64,000 nucleotides of DNA, taken from Pedobacter sp. Bi126 (lineage in GTDB: Bacteria; Bacteroidota; Bacteroidia; Sphingobacteriales; Sphingobacteriaceae). Position 1 is the first letter of the stretch. Every line of letters starts with the position of its first letter. The notes under the pieces are model-generated. The model was not told the origin of the DNA, did not search any database, and was given only the letters and a program-made list of their open reading frames with translations. This document shows, in pieces, positions 18,451-27,986 of the stretch. The stretch is from NCBI RefSeq assembly GCF_918698245.1, contig NZ_CAKKMS010000004.1:682001-746000 (forward strand), in the 5' to 3' direction. Both the position numbers and the translations under genes were made by a program.

Positions 18451-18744
18451 TTAATTTAAGCTAAAATCAAAGTTCATTTTGTCTGGATTCTGCTGTTGCA
18501 TTTCTAAATTTAGCTTATTCACCATATTATTAAATTCTACATTGTTGATTACCTCATTATTGGCTAGCCACACTAAGTTTCTATAATTTTCTTCTCGGGT
18601 GAGGCCAAAATTTACCTGGCCGTATTTATTGAGTAAAAATATATTTCTTGTTGCTTTTAAAATATCAATAAAGGTATTGACTTCCGCTTTTGATGGTTTG
18701 TTTTGAAAAAATTCAATAGCATCTACGTTCCCATGTTTTACCAA
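18451..18744 (-). CDS. C-terminal half of the frameshifted gene
   Basis: This frame opens at a TTG and overlaps the upstream half by 7 bases. It holds the conserved IEFFQNKPSKAEVNTFIDIL and LLNKYG words (about residues 11-42), then an Asn/Glu-rich helical tail. There is no signal or start context of its own, so it is probably not translated separately. Confidence 0.45.
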   Translation of the reverse strand: MVKHGNVDAIEFFQNKPSKAEVNTFIDILKATRNIFLLNKYGQVNFGLTREENYRNLVWLANNEVINNVEFNNMVNKLNLEMQQQNPDKMNFDFSLN

Positions 18745-19073
18745 ATAAAAATCCGTTTATAGGTGATTAAAAACAAAATCAACAGTATTATCGATAACCC
18801 AAAATAGAAGAAGTAAACCGAGCTTTCAACGCCTTCTCCATCATTTCTTAACAGATACAATAGGATAGACACCATACCTAATATTGTTGATGAAAATAGG
18901 AGGCCATAAATACCCTTATTGCTTTTATAAGTTCTAGTGCCTACGTTTTCGTAAGCGATCACATATTCACTTGAACTAAGTAAACTCTTCTGTTTAACCT
19001 CAAGTCCGTTTTCAGTGATTAAAAATGATTTGTATCTAAATCTTAAATCTTTTTGTACAAGTAATTCGTTCAT
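18738..19073 (-). CDS. N-terminal half of the frameshifted gene (soluble region plus two helices)
   Basis: The 111-residue frame begins with a polar segment of about 50 residues rich in beta-like strands. Two transmembrane helices follow (about 56-74 and 84-105), and the frame stops three residues after the TYKR that normally precedes the C-terminal domain. By itself it would be a small membrane protein lacking its cytoplasmic tail domain. Confidence 0.5.
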   Translation of the reverse strand: MNELLVQKDLRFRYKSFLITENGLEVKQKSLLSSSEYVIAYENVGTRTYKSNKGIYGLLFSSTILGMVSILLYLLRNDGEGVESSVYFFYFGLSIILLILFLITYKRIFIW

Positions 19074-19120
19074 ATCTATTAGATTGTGTCGACTCCTAAC
19101 TCAAAACGCCCAACCCCAAA

Positions 19121-20455
19121 CTATTTCTCCTCCTTAAACCTGCTAAAAAACAGCAGCGCAATCAAACAAAGTGCGAAGCCTACAATTCCGTTCAATCGTA
19201 ATCCGAAATCGTTGCCGGGGTCCTTCCCGTAAATGGTAAGCATGGCGAAAATAGCGATACCCAATGTTTGCCCGAGTTTTACAAAAAGGTATTTTACTGC
19301 GAAGAACATGCCTTCGTGGTTTTCTCCGGTTTTTAAGGTATCTCTTTGGGCAATGTCGGCCAAAATAGCCGTTGGTAAAATACCAAGAGCAGCTAATGGA
19401 AACGAAGCGGATAGTACTAGGATGTAAATCTGTGTATGTGGACCAAATGGTAATTTTCCTAAAAAGAAAATGGTGACGAAGATTAAACACAACACGCCAA
19501 AGGCAAGTAATACAAAAGGTTTTTTGCCGATTTTAGCCGAACCAAAATTAACCAACGGGTAAAATAGCAAGGACGCAAAAACCATGGCAGCCATAAATTT
19601 TCCACCTTCCGATTCTGGTAGACCCAATAAAACCGTACAAAAAAACAATAAACCGCTTGAAATAATACTCAGGGCCGTATAAAAAGCGAAATCTGATATC
19701 AGGTAATATTTAAAATTGCTGTTTTTAAAGGTGCTTTTAATTGCTGGCCATAAAGGGATATGAGTAGGCTTCGCAATCGAAAATTCCTTTTCATTGATGA
19801 AAAAAATTGGCAACAACATCACCAGTCCGGATAAGATACACAAACCCCATATCGCGGTCTGGATGGCTTCGCTGCGGTTGACTACATGAAAATGAGCCTC
19901 AACCAGATCGGCAAAGTTGTTGGTACAGGCCGATAAAATGATTCCAATTACAAAACCAACCTGCTGATAACTCGATAATTTAACTTTTTGTTTTGGCGTA
20001 TTGGTTACTTCGGCCAGCAGCGCATTATAAGGAATAATATAGGTAGTAACCGATACAAAAAATAAACAAAGTGTTATGGTTAACCACCAGGCATTATGCA
20101 GGCTCTCCGTTTTTTGGATCGGGTAGAAAACCAGTCCGCAAAAAAGCATAGCAGGAACAATTGCCCATTTCATAAAGGGCATCCTGCGACCGTTTTTATC
20201 GGTGCATGCATCACTTTTAGACGCAATAAACGGATCGTAAATGGCATCTACCAGCCTTCCTGAGGCAGCAATAATAGAAAGGATATTAAACGCACCCAAT
20301 AAAACGAGTTGTGGTACCAAAGGTGGCAGGCCAGCGTTGCTTGGGGGAAGATAGAAATAGGGAAGCATTACGATGATAATGTTTGTCATCGTGCTCCAAC
20401 CAATCATACCAGCAGCGTAAGCAATTTCTTGTTTTAAGGAGAGAGTTTTGTTCAT
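19121..20455 (-). CDS. GPH-type MFS sugar/cation symporter
   Basis: A 444-residue inner membrane protein with about 12 transmembrane helices. The N-terminal half has the family's GRLVDAIYDPFIASKSDA word (about 63-81), followed by a charged loop KNGRRMPFMKW (about 87-97), which is the typical GPH/MFS_2 loop 2-3 signature. Members move sugars or glycosides with H+ or Na+; the substrate here is not assignable. No catabolic gene adjoins it. A tail of charged residues (FKEEK) ends the protein. Confidence 0.85.
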   Translation of the reverse strand: MNKTLSLKQEIAYAAGMIGWSTMTNIIIVMLPYFYLPPSNAGLPPLVPQLVLLGAFNILSIIAASGRLVDAIYDPFIASKSDACTDKNGRRMPFMKWAIVPAMLFCGLVFYPIQKTESLHNAWWLTITLCLFFVSVTTYIIPYNALLAEVTNTPKQKVKLSSYQQVGFVIGIILSACTNNFADLVEAHFHVVNRSEAIQTAIWGLCILSGLVMLLPIFFINEKEFSIAKPTHIPLWPAIKSTFKNSNFKYYLISDFAFYTALSIISSGLLFFCTVLLGLPESEGGKFMAAMVFASLLFYPLVNFGSAKIGKKPFVLLAFGVLCLIFVTIFFLGKLPFGPHTQIYILVLSASFPLAALGILPTAILADIAQRDTLKTGENHEGMFFAVKYLFVKLGQTLGIAIFAMLTIYGKDPGNDFGLRLNGIVGFALCLIALLFFSRFKEEK

Positions 20456-20601
20456 TAATTATTTTATGTTCTTTTATGTTTTTTGTAAAGCTGGTTTCTG
20501 TGTTAATTGGTTAGATCAGCCCTGCTTTCCATTTTATTCCGCTGCGCTTCATGTCCATTCCAATCAGGTTTATTTTAATCGGTCTGCCTTTCTATCTTAA
20601 A

Positions 20602-20692
20602 CCCGACAGTAGCAGAAATACTTTTTGTAGTTCCTTCGACAGGCTCAGGATGAAAATGACAAAAAGATTGTAGCGTATGGCGGGACTATCGA
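20602..20692 (+). repeat. structured extragenic element, copy 2, with a REP-like insert in its loop
   Basis: The left arm is CCCGACAGTAGCAGAAATAC (20602-20621) and the right arm GATTGTAGCGTATGGCGGGA (20666-20685). The outer stem is CCCG against CGGG; the inner stem is CTTTTTGT (20621-20628) against ACAAAAAG. The apical loop contains CCTTCGACAGGCTCAGGATGA (about 20633-20653), a copy of a different palindromic repeat also seen at 24351. It sits beyond the stop of the APC permease. Confidence 0.6.
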
Positions 20693-20728
20693 AACCGACC
20701 AGCACCGCAACTGCTTTTCAAATCAAAA

Positions 20729-22066
20729 TTATTTCTTATTAAACCATCTGCTCACAAAATAGATTACCAGAAAGCCAACAAAAATGTATAATCCGTTCAG
20801 TGCCGCATTTGGGTCGTCGGCATAAATGCTGAAGGCCACGAAAGTATAAGCAGCAATAAAAATAATAGGCAATATAGGATATAAAGGAACAGTATAGATG
20901 GTTTTTTTATCAAGATGTGCTGTTCTTTTCCGGAGAATGAAAATCGTAGCTGCCGAACTGGCCATGCTAATGCTTTCTAAGAAAATAGTATAGTTTAAAA
21001 TCTTGTCGAAGGTTTTGGCATAAAAAATAATTACCACAGCAATTAATGTAAAAACGGTTAAGCTAATGGTAATTACCTCTGTTTTTTTGTTCATCCTGCT
21101 GAATATTTTTGGCAGGGCACCTTCTTCGCCCATGGCAAACATGGCCCTTGGGTTGCTTAGCAGATTTACATTTACATAACCCATTACCGAGAAAAAGATG
21201 ATTACAGAAAGTGCGTTAAATCCGGCAGGACCAAATATCTTCGACGCCAATATCGCGGCTATGCTTTCTGCCGATTTTAATTCTTCAAAACCGATCACCT
21301 CTACATATACATAGTTGATGGACAGGTAAAGAATAACAATAATAGTTAAGCCAATAATAATGGAACGTGGAATTACTTTTTTGGCTTCTTTAACTTCGCC
21401 ACCAAAGTTGATGGTTTGCGCATAACCTGCGTAAGAAAAAGAAACCGCAATTAAACACAGGCCCAGGGCTTTTCCATAATCAGACCAGGTTGGTAAAGCA
21501 CCAGTTGCTGTTTTAAAAATTGGGGTAACGGTTTGTGTTTGTCCGCCGAAAAATACAGCACAAATGAGTGTTAAAATCATTCCGATTTTAATTACCGTTA
21601 ACACATTTTGTGTTTTAGAACTCGCTTTTAAACCTAACAGATTTATAAAATAAAACACCAAAATGGTGGTAATGGCTATGGCAACCCGATAGGTTTCATT
21701 CTGTTTATCAATGGGTAAAATAATTTTGCTCAGGTATTCTGCCCCAATAATCGAAATAGCTGCTACCGATGCTGCACTTGAAATGATTACAATACAATTA
21801 ATGGCAAAGGCAATGGATGGGTGATAAGCTGCTGAAAATATTTTATAGTATCCTCCTGTTACCGGAAAGCGGGAACCAATTTCGGCATAAGTTAACGCGC
21901 CACAAAAGGCTACAAAACCACCGATAAACCAGGCCAAATAAAACAGTTCGGGAATTTGTGCCTTAGCTGCAACGTTTACAGGTGTACGGAATACACCCAT
22001 GCCAATAACCAAACTCACCACAATCATGGATAAATCGAATAGCGAAAGTTGTTTCTTTTGTTGCAT
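20729..22066 (-). CDS. APC family amino acid permease
   Basis: A 445-residue inner membrane transporter with about 12 helices. The first helix carries the GMGVFRTP word (residues 23-30), which corresponds to the APC unwound-helix substrate motif (usually GSGIF). The later helix SFSYAGYAQT (about 208-217) and the ESIAAILASKIFG stretch (about 267-279) also fit LAT/APC transporters. Amino acid or peptide-derived amine substrates are likely but unresolved. It is monocistronic, with the structured repeat 20602 just downstream. Confidence 0.88.
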   Translation of the reverse strand: MQQKKQLSLFDLSMIVVSLVIGMGVFRTPVNVAAKAQIPELFYLAWFIGGFVAFCGALTYAEIGSRFPVTGGYYKIFSAAYHPSIAFAINCIVIISSAASVAAISIIGAEYLSKIILPIDKQNETYRVAIAITTILVFYFINLLGLKASSKTQNVLTVIKIGMILTLICAVFFGGQTQTVTPIFKTATGALPTWSDYGKALGLCLIAVSFSYAGYAQTINFGGEVKEAKKVIPRSIIIGLTIIVILYLSINYVYVEVIGFEELKSAESIAAILASKIFGPAGFNALSVIIFFSVMGYVNVNLLSNPRAMFAMGEEGALPKIFSRMNKKTEVITISLTVFTLIAVVIIFYAKTFDKILNYTIFLESISMASSAATIFILRKRTAHLDKKTIYTVPLYPILPIIFIAAYTFVAFSIYADDPNAALNGLYIFVGFLVIYFVSRWFNKK

Positions 22067-22474
22067 TAAATAGAATTATGAATATTGGGTTGAAGATAGG
22101 GAAATTTGAATGGTTGAGTGAGAGAATGATTGAATGATTGAGTGAGAGAATGATTGAATGGATAATATTGGCTTAGGTTTCTAAGGTGGTGAAAAATGGC
22201 TGATGGTTTGATAGCTCATAGTTGATAGCCTGGTTTAATTGACCACAGGCTATTGGCAATAGACCACGTGTCATCAACCCTATACTTCTGACTGTTGACA
22301 TGTGGAAATTTTCTTTTGCGAGCCTCACAGAATAAATCTATTATTGTATAATAATTCTGAAGAAGGTATTTGAAAATATTTTTATTTCAATCATCAGGGT
22401 TATTTCTACAAATTCTTCATCGCTTTGCAACCAAAAAATGTAAGGTTTTTCATTGAAGAACAGATAAATACAGT
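22067..22474. other. 408-bp divergent intergenic region with a tandem repeat
   Basis: Two adjacent perfect-but-last-base copies of a 24-bp unit (TTGAGTGAGAGAATGATTGA...) lie at 22114-22137 and 22138-22161. Beyond them is an inverted repeat, GATAGCCTG / CAGGCTATT (about 22220-22252). The last 150 bp are AT-rich and should contain the parE promoter, but I see no exact TAnnTTTG box. No gene is seen. Confidence 0.45.
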
Positions 22475-24346
22475 ATGGCAGAAGTAATTTATAACGACGA
22501 TAGTATCCGTTCATTAGATTGGAAAGAGCACATCAGGCTTCGTCCGGGGATGTACATTGGTAAACTTGGCGATGGTTCTGCGCAGGATGACGGTATTTAC
22601 GTTTTGCTAAAAGAAATTGTAGATAACTCTATTGATGAGTTTGTAATGGGTACCGGAAAAACCATCGAAATTACTGTTTCCGAACAAAAGGTAAATATAC
22701 GTGATTACGGTCGTGGTATTCCACTCGGCAAGGTAATCGATTGTGTAAGCAAGATCAATACCGGTGGTAAATACGATAGCAATGCTTTCCAGAAATCTGT
22801 TGGTTTAAATGGGGTAGGTACTAAGGCTGTAAATGCACTTTCTACCAGTTTTATGGTGCAGTCGTACCGTGATGGAAAAACGAAAAAAGTAGAATTTTCC
22901 AAAGGGGAAATTGTAAATGAGCAGCCAATTATCGATACCACTCAACGCAATGGTACGGCGATTACTTTTTACCCAGATGAAACCATTTTCAGGAACTACC
23001 ATTATATCCCTGATTTTGTAGAGAGCATGGTTTGGAACTATGTTTTCTTGAACACAGGTTTAACCATAAATTTTAATAATCAGAAATATTTTTCGGAAAG
23101 AGGGCTGTACGATCTACTTTCTAAATTTAATAAGCCAGAAGAAATCCGTTACCCAATTATCCATATGATTGGACCGGATATCGAAATTGCAATGACCCAT
23201 GGGCAGCAATATGGCGAAGATTACCATTCGTTTGTAAACGGACAGCATACTACACAGGGTGGTACACACCAGGCGGCTTTTAGGGCAGCGGTAGTGAAAA
23301 CCGTTAGGGAGTTTTTCAAAAAAGAGTTTGATGCCGCCGATGTTCGTTCATCTATTATTGCAGCAATTTCTGTGCGTGTACAGGAGCCCGTTTTCGAATC
23401 GCAGACCAAAACAAAACTAGGTTCGCAAAATATGGGACCAGAAGGCCCATCGGTAGCTACTTTTATCAACGATTTTGTTAAAAAAGAATTGGATGATTAT
23501 CTGCATAAGAACAAAGAGGTTGCTGATGCACTAGAGAAAAGAATTCTCCAATCAGAAAGGGAACGTAAAGATATTGCGGGGATTAAAAAACTGGCAAACG
23601 ATAGGGCGAAAAAGGCATCTTTACACAATAAAAAACTGCGCGATTGTAAGGTGCATTTTAATACCACGCACGAGAAACGATATGAAACTACCTTGTTCAT
23701 TACTGAAGGAGATTCGGCATCGGGTTCGATCACAAAATCGCGCGATGTAGATTGTCAGGCTGTGTTTAGTTTAAAAGGTAAGCCGCTTAACTGTTATGAG
23801 CTTACCAAAAAAGTAGTTTACGAAAATGAAGAATTTAACCTGCTGCAGCATGCTTTAAATATCGAAGATGGTTTAGAAGGGCTTCATTATAACAATATTG
23901 TAATTGCAACAGATGCCGATGTGGATGGTATGCACATCCGTTTGTTAATGATGACTTTCTTCCTTCAGTTTTTCCCCGATCTGGTAAAAGCAGGCCATGT
24001 GTATATTCTACAAACGCCGCTTTTCAGGGTAAGAAACAAGAAAGAAACGATTTATTGTTACAGTGACGAAGAACGTAAAAATGCGATCGAAAAACTGGGT
24101 AATAAACCAGAAATTACCCGATTTAAAGGTTTGGGCGAAATTTCTCCTGATGAATTCGGTTTGTTTATCGGGAAAGATATCAGGTTAGACCCCGTTATTT
24201 TGAAAGATCAAACAATTAAAAGTTTGCTGGAATATTACATGGGCAAAAATACGCCTGATAGACAGCAGCACATTATCCGTAACCTAAGGGTAGAGAAGGA
24301 TGAGGTAACTGAAGAACCTAAAGTGATTACTGAAGAAGTGGCATAA
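22475..24346 (+). CDS. parE: DNA topoisomerase IV subunit B
   Basis: This is the ATPase subunit of the type IIA topoisomerase that decatenates chromosomes. The GHKL ATP-binding region shows EIVDNSIDE (about 48-56), the RDYGRGIP motif (about 74-81) and VGLNGVGTKAVNALS (about 109-123). A GyrB-type transducer domain follows. The TOPRIM domain has TEGDSASGS (about 411-419) and DADVDGMHI (about 479-487). At 623 residues it matches ParE rather than a GyrB with long inserts. The partner subunit gene is at 36051, an arrangement split by about 11.7 kb. Confidence 0.93.
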   Translation: MAEVIYNDDSIRSLDWKEHIRLRPGMYIGKLGDGSAQDDGIYVLLKEIVDNSIDEFVMGTGKTIEITVSEQKVNIRDYGRGIPLGKVIDCVSKINTGGKYDSNAFQKSVGLNGVGTKAVNALSTSFMVQSYRDGKTKKVEFSKGEIVNEQPIIDTTQRNGTAITFYPDETIFRNYHYIPDFVESMVWNYVFLNTGLTINFNNQKYFSERGLYDLLSKFNKPEEIRYPIIHMIGPDIEIAMTHGQQYGEDYHSFVNGQHTTQGGTHQAAFRAAVVKTVREFFKKEFDAADVRSSIIAAISVRVQEPVFESQTKTKLGSQNMGPEGPSVATFINDFVKKELDDYLHKNKEVADALEKRILQSERERKDIAGIKKLANDRAKKASLHNKKLRDCKVHFNTTHEKRYETTLFITEGDSASGSITKSRDVDCQAVFSLKGKPLNCYELTKKVVYENEEFNLLQHALNIEDGLEGLHYNNIVIATDADVDGMHIRLLMMTFFLQFFPDLVKAGHVYILQTPLFRVRNKKETIYCYSDEERKNAIEKLGNKPEITRFKGLGEISPDEFGLFIGKDIRLDPVILKDQTIKSLLEYYMGKNTPDRQQHIIRNLRVEKDEVTEEPKVITEEVA

Positions 24347-24350
24347 AAAA

Positions 24351-24377
24351 GATCCTTCGACTACGCTCAGGATGACA
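24351..24377. repeat. CCTTCGAC...AGGATGA palindromic repeat (REP-like)
   Basis: GATCCTTCGACTACGCTCAGGATGA-type palindrome directly after parE. Related copies, some altered, are at 20631, 24591-24618 (GATCCTGAAACAAGTTCAGGATGAC), 35500-35526 (opposite strand), 53081 and 57431. All are intergenic. Confidence 0.55.
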
Positions 24378-24493
24378 ATCGCGTTTGGATGCTTGCGGTG
24401 AATCAATTGCGGTGTCCTGCTGAACTTGTTTCAGCATCTACTTGTTATGCCTTGGTTAATGTCTCCAGGAAGCAGCTTTTATCTATAACATAA

Positions 24494-24526
24494 AAGGAAG
24501 TCAAGCTTTTAAAGCTTGACTTCCTT
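24494..24526. terminator. bidirectional terminator between convergent parE and yihY genes
   Basis: A perfect 16-bp inverted repeat (AAGGAAGTCAAGCTTT and complement, one-base centre) lies 150 bp after parE and about 95 bp from the stop of the convergent minus-strand gene. The tight palindrome suggests a strong hairpin on both strands. Confidence 0.6.
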
Positions 24527-24622
24527 GGTTATAACCGTTTTATGGCCTTAATATTCCCGCCTGTGAGAGAATGAAGACCGCATTTTTGAAGATCCTGAAA
24601 CAAGTTCAGGATGACGACAGCA

Positions 24623-25645
24623 TTATTCTTTAGGTACATTTACCGTATCTTCTGGGTGTTGTGGAGGCAATACATCTACCTTTTTCTCTACAATGGTAAT
24701 TTTGGTAAACACGGCATACTTACTAGGAGAGATGCCATTATCGTACTTCTCTGCATAAGCTTGTGTAAATTCAGCGCCGAAGTAGAGTATAATTGAGGTA
24801 TAATAAATCCACAATAAAATAACGATGATCGAACTGGCTGCACCAAAAGCCGAACCTGGATTGCCTTTTTCAATATAAATCCCGATCAGGTATTTACCTA
24901 GACTGAAAAGAACTGCAGTAAATAGTGCGCCAATTATTGCCGATTTCCATCGGATGATCACATCGGGCAATACCTTAAATATAACGGCAAATACAGCTGT
25001 AACGGCAGCAAGGGTTATTACATTATTTAAAATATAAATTAGAATGGCCATTGTATCGTTTGCAACGGGGATTACTTCATCTATTTTACTTTGTGAAAGT
25101 AGGTGGCCTAATTTAGAACCCAAACCTACTACTACAGTGTTAACCACTAGTGAAACAAGCAACAAAAAGCCCATCGAAACAATTAAAGAGAAAGACAATA
25201 ACCTGTTAGAAAGCATTTTTATCCAGCCTTTTTTGGGCACAGCCTTCACTTTCCAGATCATGTTGATACTATCTTGTATCTCAATAAAAATAGCAGTTGA
25301 GCCAATAATCAATGTGCCAATCCCGATAATTAAACCAATGGTAGATTGCCCGGATTTGTTGGCATGTTCTACAAAACCTTGGATTTGTGTAGCTGCCTCT
25401 TTGCCAACCATTTTGGTAACCTGCCCATAAAACTGAACTCTTGTTTCCTCATTTCTTTTGTCGCCAAAAAATAGGGTAGCGGCAGATAGCATGATAATGA
25501 TGAGTGGGGTAAGTGAAAAAATAGTGTAGTAAGCAAGCGAAGCACTTAATTTAGTTACCCTATCTTCCATAAAACCTTTTCCGGCAGCAACAAAAAGATG
25601 ATAAAGCGCAATAAAGAAATATTTGACCTTATGAATTACTCTCAT
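24623..25645 (-). CDS. YihY/virulence factor BrkB family membrane protein
   Basis: A 340-residue inner membrane protein with six helices. The family words DRVTKLSASLAYYTIFSLTP (about 27-46) and, near the end, the GAEFTQAYAEKYD motif (about 293-305) are clear. It was once annotated as RNase BN, which is wrong for this family; the biochemical role is unknown. It starts 7 bp after the tamL stop, so it is the last gene of a tamB-tamL-yihY operon. A link to envelope biogenesis is inferred from that neighbourhood. Confidence 0.88.
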   Translation of the reverse strand: MRVIHKVKYFFIALYHLFVAAGKGFMEDRVTKLSASLAYYTIFSLTPLIIIMLSAATLFFGDKRNEETRVQFYGQVTKMVGKEAATQIQGFVEHANKSGQSTIGLIIGIGTLIIGSTAIFIEIQDSINMIWKVKAVPKKGWIKMLSNRLLSFSLIVSMGFLLLVSLVVNTVVVGLGSKLGHLLSQSKIDEVIPVANDTMAILIYILNNVITLAAVTAVFAVIFKVLPDVIIRWKSAIIGALFTAVLFSLGKYLIGIYIEKGNPGSAFGAASSIIVILLWIYYTSIILYFGAEFTQAYAEKYDNGISPSKYAVFTKITIVEKKVDVLPPQHPEDTVNVPKE

Positions 25646-25652
25646 TGAAAAA

Positions 25653-27986
25653 TTAAAACGGATATCCTATCCCAATGTTAAAAATTAAATTCTGTTTACG
25701 CCAGTCTTTATTACCGAAGGCAATATCATCGAACACCCATCTTTGTCCTTCTGGCAGGTATGGTTTACGTACCGGAAAAGCCACATCTAAACGGACTACA
25801 AAAATGCTGACATCTACCCGTAAACCTGCACCAGTACCCACAGCAAGCTCGTTAAAAGCATTTTTTAGCTTAAAACCAGATCCAGGTCTTCCAGAGTCAG
25901 GGATGCCTGGCACACCAAGGTCCTCCTTTCTCAGCCAAATATTTCCGGCATCAACAAACAATGCGCCATAAAGTACGCTTACTATTTTAAAACGCAGTTC
26001 TGAGTTGAGCATTAACTTAATATCACCACCCTGATCGGCAAAAATAGCGTCTTCTTTAACCTTAAAAGTTCCAGGGCCCAAAGTTCTGGCCGGAAAAGCT
26101 CTGATGTCGTTACTGCCGCCGGCAAAAAACTGCCTAACAAATGGCAGTGAGGTAGAGTTTCCATAGGCATAACCATAACCTAAGTTTAATCTGTTTGCCC
26201 AGATTAAGTTTTTGGTAATTTTATAATAATCCCTTAAATCAGCCTCTGCCCTGATAAACTGTGTTAAAGGAATATTAAAAATAGTGCGTTTTCCTTCATT
26301 ATTCTTAGCGGTAAACAAACCCCATACGTTACCTCCGGTTTCTAATCCTCCAAAGAAATATATATTATTTCTCCGGCTATCTTCCATCTGGTTAGTATAA
26401 GTAAAATTATAATTGCTACCTATGATAAATTGGTTTTCTAAAGTGGTTCTTAATAGTGGATTAGCAGTATACAGACTATCTCTTGTATTTGTATCAGGAA
26501 AACTCGTAGAAACATAACTTATCGAGATAGGATTGAAATTATGCTCTTTGTATAAATTCTCTTTAAAGTTATAACCATATTGCCCTTTAACTGCATGTAA
26601 AGTATATTCAGAACCACGGTTTAACATCTGGTAAGAGAGCGAGGCAATGGTTTTCGGGATAAAAGCATTGGTGCTATTCGGTTTGTAAAACGGCACAATA
26701 AACCTGGGGAAAGTCAGTTTTCCTTCGGCAGTTAACGACAAGGAGTTTTTGCCTAAAGAAGTTCCTTTAGTTTGCGTTTCGAAACCACCGCTAACACTCA
26801 AATCTAATTGTTCTGCATTTCTAAATAAGTTTCTGGTGGTTTGCGTTACTTTTACCTCTGAACCGACGAAATTGTTCGATTTACTCGTTCCTACAACCGA
26901 AAAGGTAAGTGAATTTTTCTTTAAAGGGGTTAAATAGATATTTAAATCGAGCTGATTGTTTTTGAAACTATCAACGGGTAAAAATTCAGCCCTTACATCC
27001 TGAAAGGCACCTACATTTACCATTCGGTTTAACGATTGGTTATGGTCTTTACGGTTATAAGGTTCACCTTTTTGAAAGAATACCAAGCGGTCGAAAAGCC
27101 TTGGTTTAAAGGTGTTCCGGTCCTCGTAAATATTGAAATCGTTATATTGTAACGGCTTTAGTTTTCTTAATGTACTGTCTCTCCTTAACGAATAATTAGG
27201 GTAGATGTTAATGTTTTTAATGGTATAAGGTTTTAATCCAGCGTCGGGAGCGATGTCTTTTACTTTAACTGAAACATTAACCAGGTTTTTGCCTATGGTG
27301 CTATCCACCTGCATAATTAAATAATCGGGACTGAAATAGAAATAGCCATTTTCTTTTAAGTCGTTATCAATCCTGATCCGTTCATTTTTGTAGGTATCGA
27401 TGTCATAATAATCGCCAACTTTTAACAAGGTTTTATCTTTATTGGCATTGATGATTTTGGTGAGCGCCCCGGTATCCGGAGGGAAATTAATCTTGTTGAT
27501 TTTATATCGTTGCCCAGTAACTGCAGTATAAATGGCCTTGCCTTTTTTCCCTTTTACAACGGTATCGCCGCTAACATTCGCCTGCAAATATCCTTCGCTA
27601 ATAAGATAGCTGGATAATACATCATTGTTGTATTTCAACTTTACCTCGCTTAATAATACAGGTGCTTCTCCTTGTCGGCGTAGCCAATTTCTAAAACCCT
27701 TTGGCTTTTTAGGTTGGCCAGCAAGATTGTAGATGCCCAGTTTATATTTAATACCAAGTATAGATTTATTGGGGCGCGGTCTTGTTTTAGCTTCAAGATC
27801 GGTTTTAACCTGTTTTTCATTGTCAATTTTGCCTGATGAGTCTGGATTGATTTTTACATCAGCACCAGTATACAAAATCTGTCCTGGTTTTAAGGATTTG
27901 GTACTGCTGCAAGCCGCCCAAACTAAACAGGCCAGTAAAAATAAAAGCGGTCTAGTTAGTTTTCTCATCTTGTGCTTTCTGTTCAA
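25653..27986 (-). CDS. tamL: TamL: lipoprotein Omp85 family outer membrane assembly protein
   Basis: This is the Bacteroidota version of TamA, an Omp85 barrel that acts with TamB. Instead of a plain signal peptide it has a lipoprotein signal ending WAAC (Cys26 from this start). POTRA-like repeats cover about 30-400, and a 16-strand surface-antigen barrel occupies the C-terminal half, ending in an aromatic residue (YPF). The GGSNDIRAFPARTLGPG-like word (about 630-647) is the Omp85 L6 loop (usual VRGY/IRGF). It overlaps the tamB stop by 35 bp (17 bp if the next ATG at 27968 is used, which also gives a good lipobox). Confidence 0.9.
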   Translation of the reverse strand: MNRKHKMRKLTRPLLFLLACLVWAACSSTKSLKPGQILYTGADVKINPDSSGKIDNEKQVKTDLEAKTRPRPNKSILGIKYKLGIYNLAGQPKKPKGFRNWLRRQGEAPVLLSEVKLKYNNDVLSSYLISEGYLQANVSGDTVVKGKKGKAIYTAVTGQRYKINKINFPPDTGALTKIINANKDKTLLKVGDYYDIDTYKNERIRIDNDLKENGYFYFSPDYLIMQVDSTIGKNLVNVSVKVKDIAPDAGLKPYTIKNINIYPNYSLRRDSTLRKLKPLQYNDFNIYEDRNTFKPRLFDRLVFFQKGEPYNRKDHNQSLNRMVNVGAFQDVRAEFLPVDSFKNNQLDLNIYLTPLKKNSLTFSVVGTSKSNNFVGSEVKVTQTTRNLFRNAEQLDLSVSGGFETQTKGTSLGKNSLSLTAEGKLTFPRFIVPFYKPNSTNAFIPKTIASLSYQMLNRGSEYTLHAVKGQYGYNFKENLYKEHNFNPISISYVSTSFPDTNTRDSLYTANPLLRTTLENQFIIGSNYNFTYTNQMEDSRRNNIYFFGGLETGGNVWGLFTAKNNEGKRTIFNIPLTQFIRAEADLRDYYKITKNLIWANRLNLGYGYAYGNSTSLPFVRQFFAGGSNDIRAFPARTLGPGTFKVKEDAIFADQGGDIKLMLNSELRFKIVSVLYGALFVDAGNIWLRKEDLGVPGIPDSGRPGSGFKLKNAFNELAVGTGAGLRVDVSIFVVRLDVAFPVRKPYLPEGQRWVFDDIAFGNKDWRKQNLIFNIGIGYPF

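Larger units (their letters stand above)
18451..19073 (-). pseudogene. frameshifted two-helix membrane protein gene (about 207 residues if repaired)
   Basis: Two overlapping frames look like one gene broken by a single missing T. The upstream frame ends TYKRIFIW-stop. The downstream frame, if read through the T5 tract near 18748-18752 with one more T, gives ...TYKRIF-FYLVKHGNVDAIEFFQ with no interruption. This is the family layout I know from Bacteroidota: an N-terminal soluble region, two helices, then an IEFF-NKPS-FI--L---R--FL--KY tail. The downstream frame has only a TTG start at the junction, as expected for a broken gene. A sequencing error in the homopolymer, a real mutation or, less likely, programmed frameshifting would all fit. 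Confidence 0.7.

Noticed and set aside
22114..22161. Tandem 24-bp units as a possible CRISPR or iteron array
   Set aside because: Only two adjacent copies without spacers, and no cas or replication gene nearby.
25044..25430. 128-codon frame antisense to the YihY gene
   Set aside because: The opposite strand is a clear YihY protein; the frame has no recognisable feature.
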